Assembly (NCBI RefSeq): GCF_002099425.1
Contig: NW_018344068.1
Coordinates: 8,500,501-8,564,500, forward strand
DNA: 64,000 nt
Direction: 5' to 3'
From: Phascolarctos cinereus
Lineage: Eukaryota > Chordata > Mammalia > Diprotodontia > Phascolarctidae
A program made the position numbers and the translations under genes. Positions 11,446 through 22,239 of the stretch are shown one piece after another. Numbering within the stretch: position 1 is the stretch's first letter; each line of letters begins with the position of its first letter. The notes under the pieces are model-generated. The model made no database searches, was not told where the DNA came from, and saw nothing but the letters and a program-made list of their open reading frames with translations.

Positions 11446-12035
11446 TCTTTTTCCCACTTATGTTACCACTAGTATACTGCCAGTAATGGAAATGTTAGGT
11501 GAAGTAAGCTAGACAAGACTAGTGTAGCATATGGGGTCTCCAGAATAGCTATCACAGGTTCAACGTGTTCTGTGCATACGCATCTACCAATTATGATAGC
11601 ATGCAAATCCCCACTGGTGTATTTATTTTTTTTTTATTCATAGTACACAATTAGTTTAAAGCAGAAACAGTAATGAAATAGCATAAAAAGAAAAATGAAA
11701 CATTTCTCTCCTAAATGTTGGGCAGATTCTTCTTAGAAAAAGCACACTGTCAGTGGGAAGAAATAGTGTCTTATGTGCATATAGGTCATGCATGGGATCA
11801 CACACACATATATAGGGCACTCATATCTCCTAGACTGATGTATTCTGGTGATGTAATCATACCTGCTTCTCTAAGCTTGTACCTATGCTTCACACTAGTC
11901 GTTGTGTCACACACATTCATTGTGTTTGCTGCTACCTGCTGGTATTTCCTACTGATTGTCATGCCTTTGCTATTTTCTGACTTAACATCCTTGTTTTTTT
12001 TTTACTCTCTGTTGGGCACCTCACTATGATGGTTT
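11446..12035. other. Intronic stretch with nothing recognised
   Basis: Open frames here are short and unlike any family known to me. No clear transposon signature apart from a T-run at 11627-11637. Confidence 0.5.
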
Positions 12036-12039
12036 GTTA

Positions 12040-12290
12040 GCTTAACTAAAGTGCCACCTACTCCTCCATAAAGCCTTTCTGGATACCACCAGCGGCTACT
12101 CACTTCTGCTTGGAGTTATCTTGTATTTACTTTGTATAGAAAACCAACAATGTTATGTGTGTCTACATAGTACTTCCCTTGATAGAATGCAATCTTTCTG
12201 AGGGCAGATATTGTTTCATTTTATCTTTGTATCCCCAGTACATAGTATATACTTGATAAATAAATACCTATTAATTGGTTGTTCTTTATC
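12040..12290 (+). repeat. L2 3' end
   Basis: CATAAAGCCTTTCTGGATAC, CTTTCTGAGGGCAGATATTG, TATCTTTGTATCCCCAGTAC and a terminal TGATAAATAAATACC follow the L2 3' consensus order. Confidence 0.8.
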
Positions 12291-12459
12291 CACTTAGCCT
12301 ACATTCCTGCCTTAATTATGTATATCCATCAGTGACAAAAACTGGTAGCTTTGTTTTTTTGGTATTTTGGCAGTGAAAAATCTCATAATCTCCCTAAACT
12401 AGCAACTCCTAGATTCACTTAGAAGGCCTGATTCCATAATCCTCAATTTTAAAAGACAC

Positions 12460-12640
12460 ATACTGTTCATCCTTATCTCCTGCAGATACCTCTAAGGAAT
12501 AAGATAAATCACTTCCTTAATGAGTTTTTCCTAGCTCCCTCCCTCTACCTAAAGTATCATGCATAAAACAGTGTCAGGCTATGTCAGAAGCATATTGCTC
12601 ATGGTTTTTCATCCAGCCGTACTGTGAAATGTAAAACTCT
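12460..12640 (+). repeat. Copy A of a roughly 180-bp direct repeat
   Basis: Shares CAGATACCTCTAAGG, GAGTTTTTCC, AGCTCCCT, ACCTAAAGTATCAT and AGAAGCAT blocks with 14350-14545 in the same orientation. Not recognised as a known family. Confidence 0.7.
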
Positions 12641-12784
12641 TTTAAGATCAATTGGAGACTTGTCTCAGTCCTAGGGCCAGTGTTCTGAGTGTCACATGCA
12701 TATATAATATGAGAACATGAATCGTTTTCCAGAGTGTAGGAAGTAAGGTGTGGGGCTAGCTATGCTTACTGGGCTGCTAACATA

Positions 12785-13230
12785 ACGCTATTAACTTATA
12801 TTGAGCTTATAGTTCACTATGATGCCCAGATCTTTTTCAGAACAGCTTCTTTCTAACCATGCCTCTCTCATCTCAAACTTGTAAATTTTGTTTTCTTTAC
12901 CCAGATGCAAGACTTTATATTTATTTCTATTCAATTTAATCTTATTAGATGCTGTAACTTGTCGAGATGTTGTGAGATGATCCTTTGTGTTGGTTATCCC
13001 TCCCCACTTGTGCAAATTTGATAAATATGCCATCTATGCCTTTATCCAAGTCATTGATAAAAATATTAAATAGCACAGGACTAAGTAACAGAACCGTGGG
13101 GTACTTCACTGGAGAGTGGATTAACAATTGCTCTTTGAGTTCATCCAACCCGTTCTGAAACTGCATGATTTTATTGCTGGCTAATCCATAGTTCTTCAAC
13201 TTCTTCACAAGAATTATGTGAGATAAATAA
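12785..13230 (-). repeat. L3/CR1-type LINE reverse-transcriptase fragment, antisense
   Basis: Minus-strand pieces: SPVLFNIFINDLDKGIDG, KYKVLHLGKENKIYKFEM and AWLERSCSEKDLGIIVNYKL. These match the L3/CR1 pattern of palm domain (VLFNIFINDLDEGI), KCKVLHLG and ESSLAEKDLGVLVD. Both frames are degenerate. Confidence 0.85.
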
Positions 13231-13231
13231 C

Positions 13232-14340
13232 CTATTTTAGAAAAAGAAATTGAACAAGGCATCAATGAGCTCCTTAAGAAAAAATCCCCAGGACCATATG
13301 GATTCACAAATAACTTCTACCAAACATTTTAAGAACAATTAATTCTCATGTTATATAAACTATTTGGAAAAATGGGCAAAGAGTCCTACTTAATTCCTTT
13401 TATGACACAAATATGGTGCTGATACCTAAATCAGGAAAAGCAGAACAGAGAAAGAAAACTATAGACCAATTTCCCTAATAAATATTGATGCAAAAATTTA
13501 AATAAAATACTAGCAAAGAGATTACAGCAATATATCACAAAGATCATATGCTATGAGCAGGTAAGATTTATACCAGGCATACAGGGTTCATTCAATATTG
13601 GGAAAAGTATCAGCATAATTGACCATATCAATAACAAAACCAACAGAAATCATATAATAGATTTAGAAAAAGATTCCTATTAAAAACTCCAGAAAGTACA
13701 GGAATAAATGGAGCTTTCCTTAAAATAAATGATAAGTAGTATTTATCTAAAACCAATAGCAAGTATTATCTGTAATGGGAATAATCTAGAAGCCATCTTA
13801 CTAACATTGGGGTGAAGCAAGGATGCCTGTTATCACCACTGTTATTCAATATTATACTATAAATTCTAGCTATAGCAATAAGAGAAGAAAAAGAAGTGGA
13901 AGGAATTAGAATAGGCAATGAGGAAACAAAACTATCACTCTTTGCATATAATATGATGCTATACTTGGAGAATCCTAGAGAATCAACTAAAAAACTAGAT
14001 AAAGTAATTGGCAACTTTAGCAAAGTCACAGGACATAAAATAAACCTACATAGATCATCAGCATTTCTATGTGTTACCAACAAAGTCAAGCAGGAAGAGA
14101 TGAAAGAGAAATTTCATTTAAAATAACTGTAGGGGGCAGCTAGGTGGTGCAGTGGATAAAGCACCAGCCCTGGAGTCAGGAGGACCTGAGTTCAGATCTG
14201 ACCTCAGACAATAACACTCACTAGCTGTGTGACTCTGGGCAAGTCACTTAACCCTAGTTGCCTCACCAAAAATAAATAAATAAAATAAATAAAAATTAAA
14301 AAAAATAACTGTAGGCAATATAAAATGCTTGGGAGACATA
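13232..14340 (+). repeat. L1 ORF2 reverse-transcriptase fragment, interrupted by a SINE
   Basis: Plus-strand translation gives [16 protein letters not shown]-like sequence, a PKSGKAEQ piece, [35 protein letters not shown]-like text, and AYNMMLYLENPRESTKKLDK. These are canonical L1 RT blocks in order. Frameshifts and stops are frequent. The SINE at 14133-14301 splits the part following IPFKIT-like sequence, and the L1 resumes after it (GGCAATATAAAATGCTTGGG). Confidence 0.88.
14133..14301 (+). repeat. Marsupial tRNA/CORE-SINE with target-site duplication
   Basis: Begins GGGGCAGCTAGGTGGTGCAG, with TGGAGTCAGGAGGACCTGAG, CTAGCTGTGTGACTCTGGGC and AAGTCACTTAACCC, and ends in an AAATAAAT tail. The 13-bp duplication AAAATAACTGTAG lies at 14120-14132 and 14302-14314, showing a clean insertion into the L1 fragment and giving the order of events. 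Confidence 0.95.
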
Positions 14341-14349
14341 CACCATGTA

Positions 14350-14545
14350 TTCTTATTTCCTACAGATACCTCTAAGGGATGTCACTTCCTTCATGTCATG
14401 AGTTTTTCCCAGCTCCCTCTCTTGACCTAAAGTATCATACATAATATGGTACCAGGATGTGTTAGAAGCATGCTGCTAGTATTTTTCCATCAAGCCTCAA
14501 AAACTATTGAGAGCTATTCCAGTGGCTGTTGTTGTGAAGTAAAAC
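14350..14545 (+). repeat. Copy B of the roughly 180-bp direct repeat
   Basis: Matches 12460-12640 block for block in the same orientation (estimated by eye at around 80 percent). The L3 and L1 pieces lie between the two copies. Confidence 0.7.
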
Positions 14546-15390
14546 ATTTCTACTGTTGAAAACAAAAAAATGATGCCAAGAACCAAGAGGGTATTGTTGC
14601 AGAACAGCCTGTTCATCAGAAAAGAAAGACCTTCAGAGCAAGTAGATAACTGGAGCAATTGTCATTGATTCCTCTATAGTATGGCATAAACTTCTTGAAG
14701 ATCAATGAACAGTGAAAAAGTCAGTTAAATAAAACAGCTACTTACGATTTCTGTGAAGGAAAAAATACTTGTCATGGTTAAGATAATAAATAGTGTACTG
14801 AAGGCTAAAAAAAGTGTTTAGTAACTGATTATTGATCTTGAAAAAGGTAATTTTTACTGATTCAGACTCACTTTTTCATTCAAAGCTATATGCCAAAATA
14901 GTTGTCAAAGACTTTCTGGTGAGTCTGTTACATCTGGGCATCATTATAGGCTGTAAAATATTTACCCAGAAATTTTTATGATATTTTTTACTTCTTATGG
15001 GCCTGACAGGCCTTCCATTGAAGGAAGTGATGAACTTTAATAAATACATTGATATGCTAGGAAGCAGAATTGTTCTGTGGTTACAGAAATTCCAAAATGG
15101 ATGTGGGATATTGCATTACAGCCTTGTACCAAGCCACCTGTCAGGAACATATAGAAATGTACCCAAGAGATGAAGGTAAACATGCTGCAGTGTCTTGGGA
15201 ATTCACTTGATTTTAATGCTATTAAAAGCTTAAAAGCTTTGAGGAAAGCTGTTCCTCAAAGGTATGTTTAATATCTGGTGTGATATAAGTGTAGTTTCAT
15301 GTGATTTCATGATGAAGAATTAAAGATGTTTCAAAATCTTGGGAATTCAATGCTAAATCATGTGCAAGTGATTATAACAAAAGGAGAACA
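14546..15390. other. Intronic stretch without recognised gene or repeat
   Basis: No open frame above 60 codons and no motif I know. It contains AAGCTTAAAAGCTTTGAGG and other short self-similar words. It may be an unfamiliar old transposon. Confidence 0.4.
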
Positions 15391-15394
15391 TTAG

Positions 15395-15530
15395 AGATTT
15401 TTTGTTTATTTTTTAAAAATTCAATTTTATTTTATTTTTGCCTCTAATTTCCTACCTTTACCCCCTCCCACACCTGTCCATAAAACCATTACACATATGA
15501 AGTCATGGTTCAAAATAATTTTAAAGGAAA
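15395..15530 (-). repeat. Short L1 3' tail, antisense
   Basis: A T-rich start, TTCAATTTTATTTTATTTTT, CCCCCTCCCACACC and ACCATTACACATATGAAGTC resemble other antisense L1 tails in the window. Confidence 0.6.
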
Positions 15531-15791
15531 TAGTATGAAATTTAGTATAATACTATCATTTAATTATATTTATTTAGTTCTTTTAACACAAATTAATTGA
15601 TTTCTATTTATTTAAACCATCCTACGTATTCATTAATAAAGAGGTTTACTTAAAATTCTTTTTAGCCACCTAGAAAAGGAATTTATATACCTTAATTAGC
15701 TTAAGGATATTTGATTATTTTACACTTCTCCTTGTCTTTCTGAAATGCCATTTATCTGTGTGACTGAATTATTTCAATGATTATTTTACAG

Positions 15792-15912
15792 GTGGATTAT
15801 AATGTGTCAGTGCTCACAAAAAGTGACCCAACTTTGGTGTTTTTCTTTCTATTATGTTTTGCCATAGCTACCATCTCCTTCAGCTTTATGATTAGTGTGT
15901 TCTTCAGTAAAG
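15792..15912 (+). CDS. ABCA3-like: ABCA3-like transporter, internal exon 2 (TMD1)
   Basis: The 121-base exon starts in phase 0 after TTATTTTACAG and ends in phase 1 at AGTAAAG before GTGAGT. It encodes [19 protein letters not shown] and then [15 protein letters not shown] and VFFSK. The family equivalent in ABCA3 is a short lumenal loop (SDPSLV) followed by [21 protein letters not shown], so identity is high and the reading frame is open throughout. The segment is one membrane helix of TMD1. Both exon boundaries fall where I recall the ABCA3 boundaries. No in-frame stop or frameshift is present. Confidence 0.92.
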
Positions 15913-16359
15913 GTGAGTTAAAGGAATTTTATCTGGGAATTGCTTAATTTTTCACACAGATTTAGCAGGAGTGGGTTTTTTTTTTAAGCCTTCCTATTGA
16001 GCATCACTGCCACCCTACAACTTTCAAAAGTTCTCATGGAGAACAGAGATTCTTAGGGATTATTCGGAGTCAATTATTTATTCTCATGAGTTACTGTTTT
16101 AATTTATTTGAGGAATTAGAGGAAAATAATTTAAAAATCTTTTTGCAGGACCCTTTGAAAATTAATAGTACGGTGCTTTTTGGGTCATATTTCCATGTGG
16201 CATCCCTTTTTAGCTTCCTTCCAACTCATAATGACAGACTGGGTTCCATGAAAGACTATTACCCAGGTATAATCACTGTGGATTCTCATTCCCAAAAACA
16301 TATCTCACAAGCTCCCACAAATGCACCAAGCTTGAATAGTCAGGCAGATGACACACACT

Positions 16360-17760
16360 AAGCTCAAAAGCAAAGTCATTCACTGAAATTCTTTGCAAGA
16401 ACTGTAGCTACGAAGCCTGCATCCCACAACTTCCTGAGAAAAAAAATAAGCAATAAAATCTGGAACCTATTCTCCTAAAAACACGTGGTGTCTCTGGGAG
16501 TTGAAGACACCCACAGGAAACACATAGCCCAGATACCTCAGTCCTCTGGTATCATAGGGCTCCAGGTTTTTCTCTTCTTGTGTCATAATGCTGCTTGTCC
16601 TGGATACAATATCAAGTTTCTCATCTGCTGCTAAATGTTCCTCAACTCATTTATCTCCTCAGTTCTGCTGCCCCGAATCACTGGGCTTGCTCCTTGCTAG
16701 GTGTGTTGACTTCTGCCTAGGTAATAGCTTCAAGACATCATATTTGATGTGTGTATGTGAGAGAGAGGGTGGAGGATGAGATGGAGAGAGAATTCTCCTA
16801 TTCCCCATGAAATGAGTAATTCCTTCTCAAGAACGTGAGTTCTTTTTTTATAGTGAACTCTCTTGTTCACTGACTAGCTGCCCTTTAAGTTCATTTAAGA
16901 AATTGGCATTTCATAAAGGGATAATGAAGTATAAATATTTCTTTATATACTTTGTTCAGTCAGTCAGTCAACAAACATTTATTAAATCTATGTGCTGGGC
17001 ACTGTTTAAGATCTTAACACTTTATTTTCTTTTTTAAAATTCCCCTTACATTTTATAATTCATCAATTGGGCTGAGGGAAAACAAATTCACCAAGGACTT
17101 CTTGATCAGTTCCCCAAAATTACACTCTCTCACCATTTAAATATTTGCCATCCCTGGCAAATCAGCCACAGTGGTCTTGTCCATATTCCCAATTTTGGAT
17201 AGTTCTCTAGTAACTTGGAGATACTCAACGTTGACCCTTAGAGCTTCTTTTTTCAGTACATTGTACTAGAGTCTCAGCAAACTCCATGTGAGATAGTTCT
17301 TAGCTAAGCCAAAAAATAACAGACTTTTCCATCTTCCACAGCCCAGGCTTAAATTAGCTGATGGGCCTGGGATTATAGTCTCTCATATACATGGTTATGC
17401 AATTTCAAAGATTGTACATTACCCCCTTGTCTTGGTATTTGCAAAAGTTTGTCTTGACCCAAAACAATTAAAAAGAAAGTAGAGCTTCCCCACTTACAGG
17501 GAAAGTCCTATCTCAATAGAACTCTCAACAAATATGAAAGATGACTGCAAGCTACCTCCTCACCTTCATTTGAGAAACCAAATTATACTAGTTCAAAATT
17601 TCTTTGGATTCTTGCAACACATAAGGTACCTTAAATTTCTCTCATGGATCCCTGCAACACAAAAGGAGACTCTAAATGGGGGTGGACTAGCTTAACAAAT
17701 TTTTAAAAACTCAGAAAAACCCAAAAGTTGGGTGGAATTCTAAAAAGAGATCAAGCAATA
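16360..17760. other. Intronic stretch, mostly unassigned
   Basis: An L2-like terminal piece in antisense sits at 16960-17010 (GTCAACAAACATTTATTAAA, GTGCTGGGCACTG). A GA-rich tract is at 16758-16790. The rest shows no gene and no family I can name. Confidence 0.4.
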
Positions 17761-17764
17761 GAGA

Positions 17765-18276
17765 GCAGCTAAGATGGTAAAGTAGGAGAAAGAATACAGT
17801 CTACCTCCTCCTAATGATTATTCCACAAAGACCTACAGTGGGTACAGTGGGTCTTGATAGGAAAATCCATTTTTCTAGGCCAACTTGACATAGAGATACA
17901 GAGGTTTGCAGACACTAGGAATGGAGTCTAGCCATCAGGTCTCTATGCAGAGTCTTAAAGTGTGGGAACTGAACTGTGCCCTACCACTATGCATTAGGAC
18001 AGTTCAGCACAGCAGAGCCTAACACTGTGTTGAGAGCAGGAATAGATGCCGACTGAGGACACTATTGCTCATATCCCAGATATGAGCCACAGATCCAGTG
18101 TGGGCTGAGAAGGTGCTATGCACTTATAAATGGTAGAGCAGGTTAAGGAGTTATAGTGGACTGTGACTGTACTACACAAAGAAAATGAAGTAAGCAGCAT
18201 CTGTATGTGGGAGCAGAGAGTTTCTTAGATCTAGCTCCTAGCTCATTCTGTGGTCAGCATCCAAATAACCTGGCAG
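17765..18276 (+). repeat. L1/HAL1 5' leader, first part
   Basis: GAGCAGCTAAGATGGTAAAG followed by TAGGAGAAAG is the L1-type 5' start. The leader text (AGTGGGTCTTGATAGGAAAA, GACACTAGGAATGGAGTC) parallels 9231-9560. It is cut by the LTR at 18277 and a leader-like tail (GATCAAACTATTTTGGGTGT) reappears near 19300. Confidence 0.7.
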
Positions 18277-18839
18277 TGTGGTGGATGAAAGATGAAATGA
18301 CTGAGGAAACAAAGGTTCAAGCTTCCAGACATATTGATTTATTAAGCTGTGCATGCCATTTGCCCAAGAAACCAGGACTTGCCACCTTCCTCAGCTTTGG
18401 CACTGGACCTCCAAATATAGGAGGAGACAGATTTTTATACATTAAAAACAATTAAATAAGGCCAATTGATTAAAAGAAAACAATTAATCAAGATACAATA
18501 TTAGGTAATTTGATTTCTAATTGGAAGAAAGATTAAGGACTTTCCAAGTTGAGAGGAGGAGAATGAACAGGTGCAATTCCCTGAAATCAGAAAAAGAGGA
18601 ATCCCACTCCCCTCAAGTGTCTGTAAACAATGAAAGGAAGGTGGAAACAATAACTGATTGATCAGATGAAGCTAGTTTTCAGATAAGACATATGGATTGC
18701 TGGAGATATACAATTGTGAGAAAACTCCTTGCATCTGGTCAGCGTAACTTAGGTCTTTAGTTGAAGGTATCTAAGCTGCAGGTAGATGTGGGCCAGCTTC
18801 CCAGCCATGGAAGGGCTCTGTTCAGACAGTGCCCTCACA
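18277..18839 (-). mobile_element. Retroviral-type LTR (fossil), antisense
   Basis: On the minus strand the segment starts TGTGAGGGCACTG and ends CATCCACCACA (TG...CA). It carries a polyadenylation signal in CTTAATAAATCAATATG about 65 bases from its end. Just outside its 5' edge on the minus strand lies a purine-rich TTGTGGGAAT, as in a polypurine tract. About 170 bases beyond (18840-19010) may be internal sequence. It sits inside an L1 leader, so it is younger than that L1. It looks like a broken remnant rather than a whole provirus. Confidence 0.65.
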
Positions 18840-19071
18840 ATTCCCACAATTGAACCAAGTTTTCTCACATGAAAGAAATTGAACTAGACTCATAATTGAA
18901 TAGAAAGGGAACTGAGCTAGCTCTAGAATTGAGTCATAAGGTGGAGTCAGTATGGTTCACTCAATTCTAAACACCATTTGCTTCTCCAATCCCCTCAATT
19001 CCCTCAACAGGGTAGCTGTTGCTCTATCCCTACAGAGCCTTCCAGCTAGCTGGTGATAACTGGGTCTAGTA

Positions 19072-19218
19072 CAGGGGTAGGGAACCTGCAGTCTTGAGGC
19101 CACATGCGGCCCTCTAGGTCATTGGGTGCAGCCTTTTGACTGAGTCCAAGTTTTACAGAAAAAATCCTTTTATTAAGGGGCCACATACTGCCTTGAGGTC
19201 ACAGGTTCCCCATCCCTG
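19072..19218. mobile_element. hAT miniature DNA transposon (Charlie-type)
   Basis: A 147-bp element with terminal inverted repeats CAGGGGTAGGGAACC at the left and GGTTCCCCATCCCTG at the right. CTAGTA occurs on both flanks, compatible with an 8-bp hAT target duplication that has drifted. Inside are long complementary arms (TGAGGCCACATGCGGCC / GGGGCCACATACTGCC). It has no coding capacity. Confidence 0.88.
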
Positions 19219-19299
19219 ACTAGTAGGAGTCTGCTAGAGTTCTAGGGGCAAGCTCAGGAGCTTGCAAAATGCAGATGAGAAGGTAGTGGTCTTATCACC

Positions 19300-19790
19300 C
19301 TGGATCAAACTATTTTGGGTGTACTAAAAGCCCAGAAAGAAATATGATCCATTTTGTTTGGTTATGTTTTTTCAGATGACAATATCCAAAGCTTGTACCA
19401 AAACAGTCTTTAGGGGGAAAATTACATCTCAACACTTCCCATCAGCAAAAGAGAAAGAAAACAACAAATTTAAAAGCCACAACCAAGTACAAAAGTATAA
19501 AGTTTCAGTATCAAAGAAGATAAATAGAATTGCACATAAACATTTCATTAAGCTGATAAAACTAAGAGTTAGTTTTTAAAAGAAGCTAATGGATTAGGTA
19601 AATTATTTTTATCTGATTTTTTTAAAAGTGAGGAAAACAAAATTGCCACTCTAAAAAAAGAAACTACAACAAGTGAAAAAAAGAAAAATCATTAGAAAGT
19701 ATTTTGCCCAATTATATAACAAAACTAATGAGTTAAGATAAATTTTATATGTATGCATATATATGTAGATGAATAGAACAAGAAATAGAG
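19300..19790 (+). repeat. L1/HAL1 leader remainder and A-rich sequence
   Basis: GATCAAACTATTTTGGGTGT and ACTAAAAGCCCAG parallel the 9920-9965 and 10450-10490 leader of the first L1/HAL1. It then becomes A-rich with no clear ORF1. Confidence 0.55.
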
Positions 19791-19794
19791 AATT

Positions 19795-20135
19795 TATTTT
19801 AAATTTTTAAAAATTTTTAGTTCTGAATTCTTTATCTCTCTGTAGCCCTTCCCCAACCCTTTGAGAAACTAAGAGATATGATCCTCATTATACATATGAA
19901 GTCATATAAAATATATTACCACATTAGCCATATTGCAAAAAAAAAAAAAGCAAGAAAAATAAAATGAAAAAAGTGTGCTTCAATCTGAATTCAGAGTTCA
20001 TTAGTTCTCTTGTGGAGATGGAGAGCATATTCAGCATGAGGCCTTTGGAACTGTGGGTCTTTATGTTGATTGGAATAGCTAAGTCTTTCAAAGTTGATTG
20101 TTATTATCATAGTAACATATTTATAAAAGTTTACT
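19795..20135 (-). repeat. L1 3' UTR, antisense
   Basis: ATTTTTAGTTCTGAATTCTT, CATATTGC, GTGTGCTTCAATCTGAATTC and GAGTTCATTAGTTCTC match the other antisense tails. Confidence 0.75.
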
Positions 20136-20379
20136 TGAATATACCAGTTATGTGAGATAATAAGATTTTGTACTATTCCTATTCTTTATTCCCTAGTATA
20201 TTCCTCCCCCCAACTTTTTTTTCCTTCAAGATCATTAAAACATGACAAAACCATTCCCAGATCCTCTTTTCTGCCTTAATTAACTCCATGTATGATTCCT
20301 AATGACATTATAGTTTTGAGGGGGCACTTTTATCATCCTCCTACTCCCATTTGGAATGAAAAGACAATATAAGAATGGC

Positions 20380-20795
20380 TGTAATGTATCTGGGAGTGTT
20401 CATTTTGGGGTTTCTTTTATATTTTCACTTTGCTCTCTTTTCTAATGTATCAGGGAAGTTTTCTTTCATGAATTCTTGAAATATGATATCCAGGCTCTTT
20501 TTTTTAAAAGCATGACTTTCAGTTAATGTAATGATTCTTAAATGCTCTCTCTTTGATCTGTTTTCCACATTTTCTTTTCTTTTTTTTTTTTTTAGTCCTT
20601 TGATTTTGTTTTTACTGTTTCTTGATGAAAGGAATCATTAACATTTTGTCTGGTTCATTCTAATTTTCAAGGAGTCTGTTACTTGAGTAAGGTTTTGTAT
20701 CTTTTACACTAAGCAGTTAAACTTCTAAGTCTTTCCTATAGAGCTCTCACTTTTTTTTCATTACTTTCATCTAGTGTTTTCATTTCATTTTAACC
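20380..20795 (-). repeat. L1/HAL1 ORF1 fragment, antisense
   Basis: GGGAAGTTTTCTTTCATGAA, TTCTTGAAATATGATATCCA, TTCTTAAATGCTCTCTC and GTTACTTGAGTAAGGTTTTG parallel the antisense ORF1 at 45400-45720. Confidence 0.65.
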
Positions 20796-20799
20796 TAGC

Positions 20800-21085
20800 A
20801 ATACCACTTCTAGGTCTGTTCTCCAAATAGATTGAAGAAAGACTAAAAGGAATAGTGTGTGCAAAAATATTTTTAGCACTGCCACTGTCTTTAATATCAC
20901 TAATGACTCAGATGAAGACATAACCAGTATGCATCTGAAGTTTGTAGGTGGGATAAAATTCAGGGATAGTTATCAAAACTGGAGAAGAGAATAGGAATCT
21001 GTAACTATTTTGACAAGCTAATATTATAGAACAAGATAATATGATGGTAAGATAAAGATGGATAAGAATAAATATAAAACCCTAT
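20800..21085 (+). repeat. L1 3' scrap followed by L3/CR1-like scrap (weak)
   Basis: ATACCACTTCTAGGTCTG and GTGTGCAAAAATATTTTTAG resemble the L1 ORF2 end. From about 20910, MHLKFVGGIKFRDSYQNW-like translation resembles a worn CR1/L3 piece (ADDTKLGG region). Both are low-grade matches. Confidence 0.45.
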
Positions 21086-21145
21086 GATAGCCTGTGCATA
21101 TTATTTGTTGGAAATTATTTGACTTCTTCCTTTTGGTTTTTGTAG

Positions 21146-21319
21146 CTAACCTAGCAGTTGCCACAGGAGGTATTATCTATTTCTTCTCGTATCTTCCATT
21201 CTTCTACATCAGTTTTAACATCTTCCATATGACCTATTATATGAAGCTGGCCTCATACCTCCTTTCAAATGTTGCCATGGCGTTAGGAGTACTGTTCATG
21301 ATCAGACTGGAAGGAAAAG
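21146..21319 (+). CDS. ABCA3-like: ABCA3-like transporter, internal exon 3 (TMD1)
   Basis: The 174-base exon follows GGTTTTTGTAG and ends GAAGGAAAAG before GTAAGC; both ends are phase 1. With the split Ala codon it reads ANLAVATGGIIYFFSYLPFF, then a loop, then LASYLLSNVAMALGVLFM and IRLEGK. ABCA3 has [20 protein letters not shown] and LCSCLLSNVAMAMG at the same places, so two TMD1 helices are covered. The loop YISFNIFHMTYYMK is shorter and more divergent than in ABCA3, which favours a paralogue of the ABCA14-17 type; this is an inference. The frame is fully open. Confidence 0.93.
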
Positions 21320-21639
21320 GTAAGCATGGTTTTTCTCAGTTGTGGTACTCAGACACAGTGGGGATAAAGGTAGTATAAATAATTCTAGCCTTATTTTTTT
21401 CCCTCACATAGAACTGTAAGTGCCAAAGCTTTGTCTTTTTTCAGTCAGTGAAAATAAATTTTCTGCATTCAATATATTTAAATGCAACACATTTTAAAAC
21501 ACATTTAGAATGTAATTAGTTCAGTAAATTCTTTTTCATCTTTAATGCATTTTAGTCCATATAAATCCTCCCATTAAATAAGCGTTTAGTGAGTGGCTAC
21601 CATCTCTCCCTGACTTCAAGCAGTTTATAGGTTATTTGG

Positions 21640-22230
21640 AGATGTGAGACTAACACTTATGAAACAATTAGGACATACATAGGAGCTAAACTATGTGGTA
21701 CATATTATATATTATAAGAACTATAGGAATTCAGAGATGTTAGAGAGAAATATCAACTGGAATATTTTTTGACTTTGTTGAGAAGATTGACCTGAATTGG
21801 GCCTTAATTTGTAAGATTCGTCTAGGAACAGAGAGGGCATTTGAAGGTATAGAAGACATGTGTGAAATCATGGAAGTGGAAAAGAGAATGTACCTAAAAA
21901 GTGAGTAGATTAGGTTAATTTGAGTGCAAGGTGCATTCTGGAGATTAATGAGAAATAAGTGGATAAATAAGGTCATCCTAGATTATGGAGGACCTTTTAA
22001 ATTAATCTGAAAAATTTGCATTTGATTCAGGAAGCAATTGTGAACATTGTAGGTTTTTGAAGAAAGGAGTGTCTTGATGTAAATGATCTTAAAAGGTAAA
22101 TAATCTAGAGGTGGTACAGAGTCTAGATTAGGGGGGAAAGTCAGAGAAATTAGTTTAGAAAATTGTCTTGGAAATCCAGACATGAGGTAATGAGTAGCTG
22201 GACCAAAATAGTGCTGTTAGGAATCAAGAG
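21640..22230 (-). repeat. L2 fragment, antisense (worn)
   Basis: TATGGAGGACCTTTTAAATT, GTAGGTTTTTGAAGAAAGG, AGTGTCTTGATG and TGGAAATCCAGACATGAGGT are the familiar antisense L2 order (compare 181-440), though diverged. Confidence 0.6.
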
Positions 22231-22239
22231 GAATACATT

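Larger units (their letters stand above)
6233..15791 (+). other. ABCA3-like intron 1 with GC-AG ends
   Basis: The intron runs from AAG|GCAAGT to TTATTTTACAG. No GT at the exon end would keep the family boundary; the nearest GT is four bases in and would shift the frame. GC donors are a known minor class (around one percent of vertebrate introns) and tolerate the change when the rest of the donor fits consensus, as it does here. Confidence 0.8.

Noticed and set aside
16086-16361. 91-codon plus-strand ORF just after ABCA exon 2
   Set aside because: No similarity to the family, no splice context, and the next family exon is found at 21146; treated as chance.
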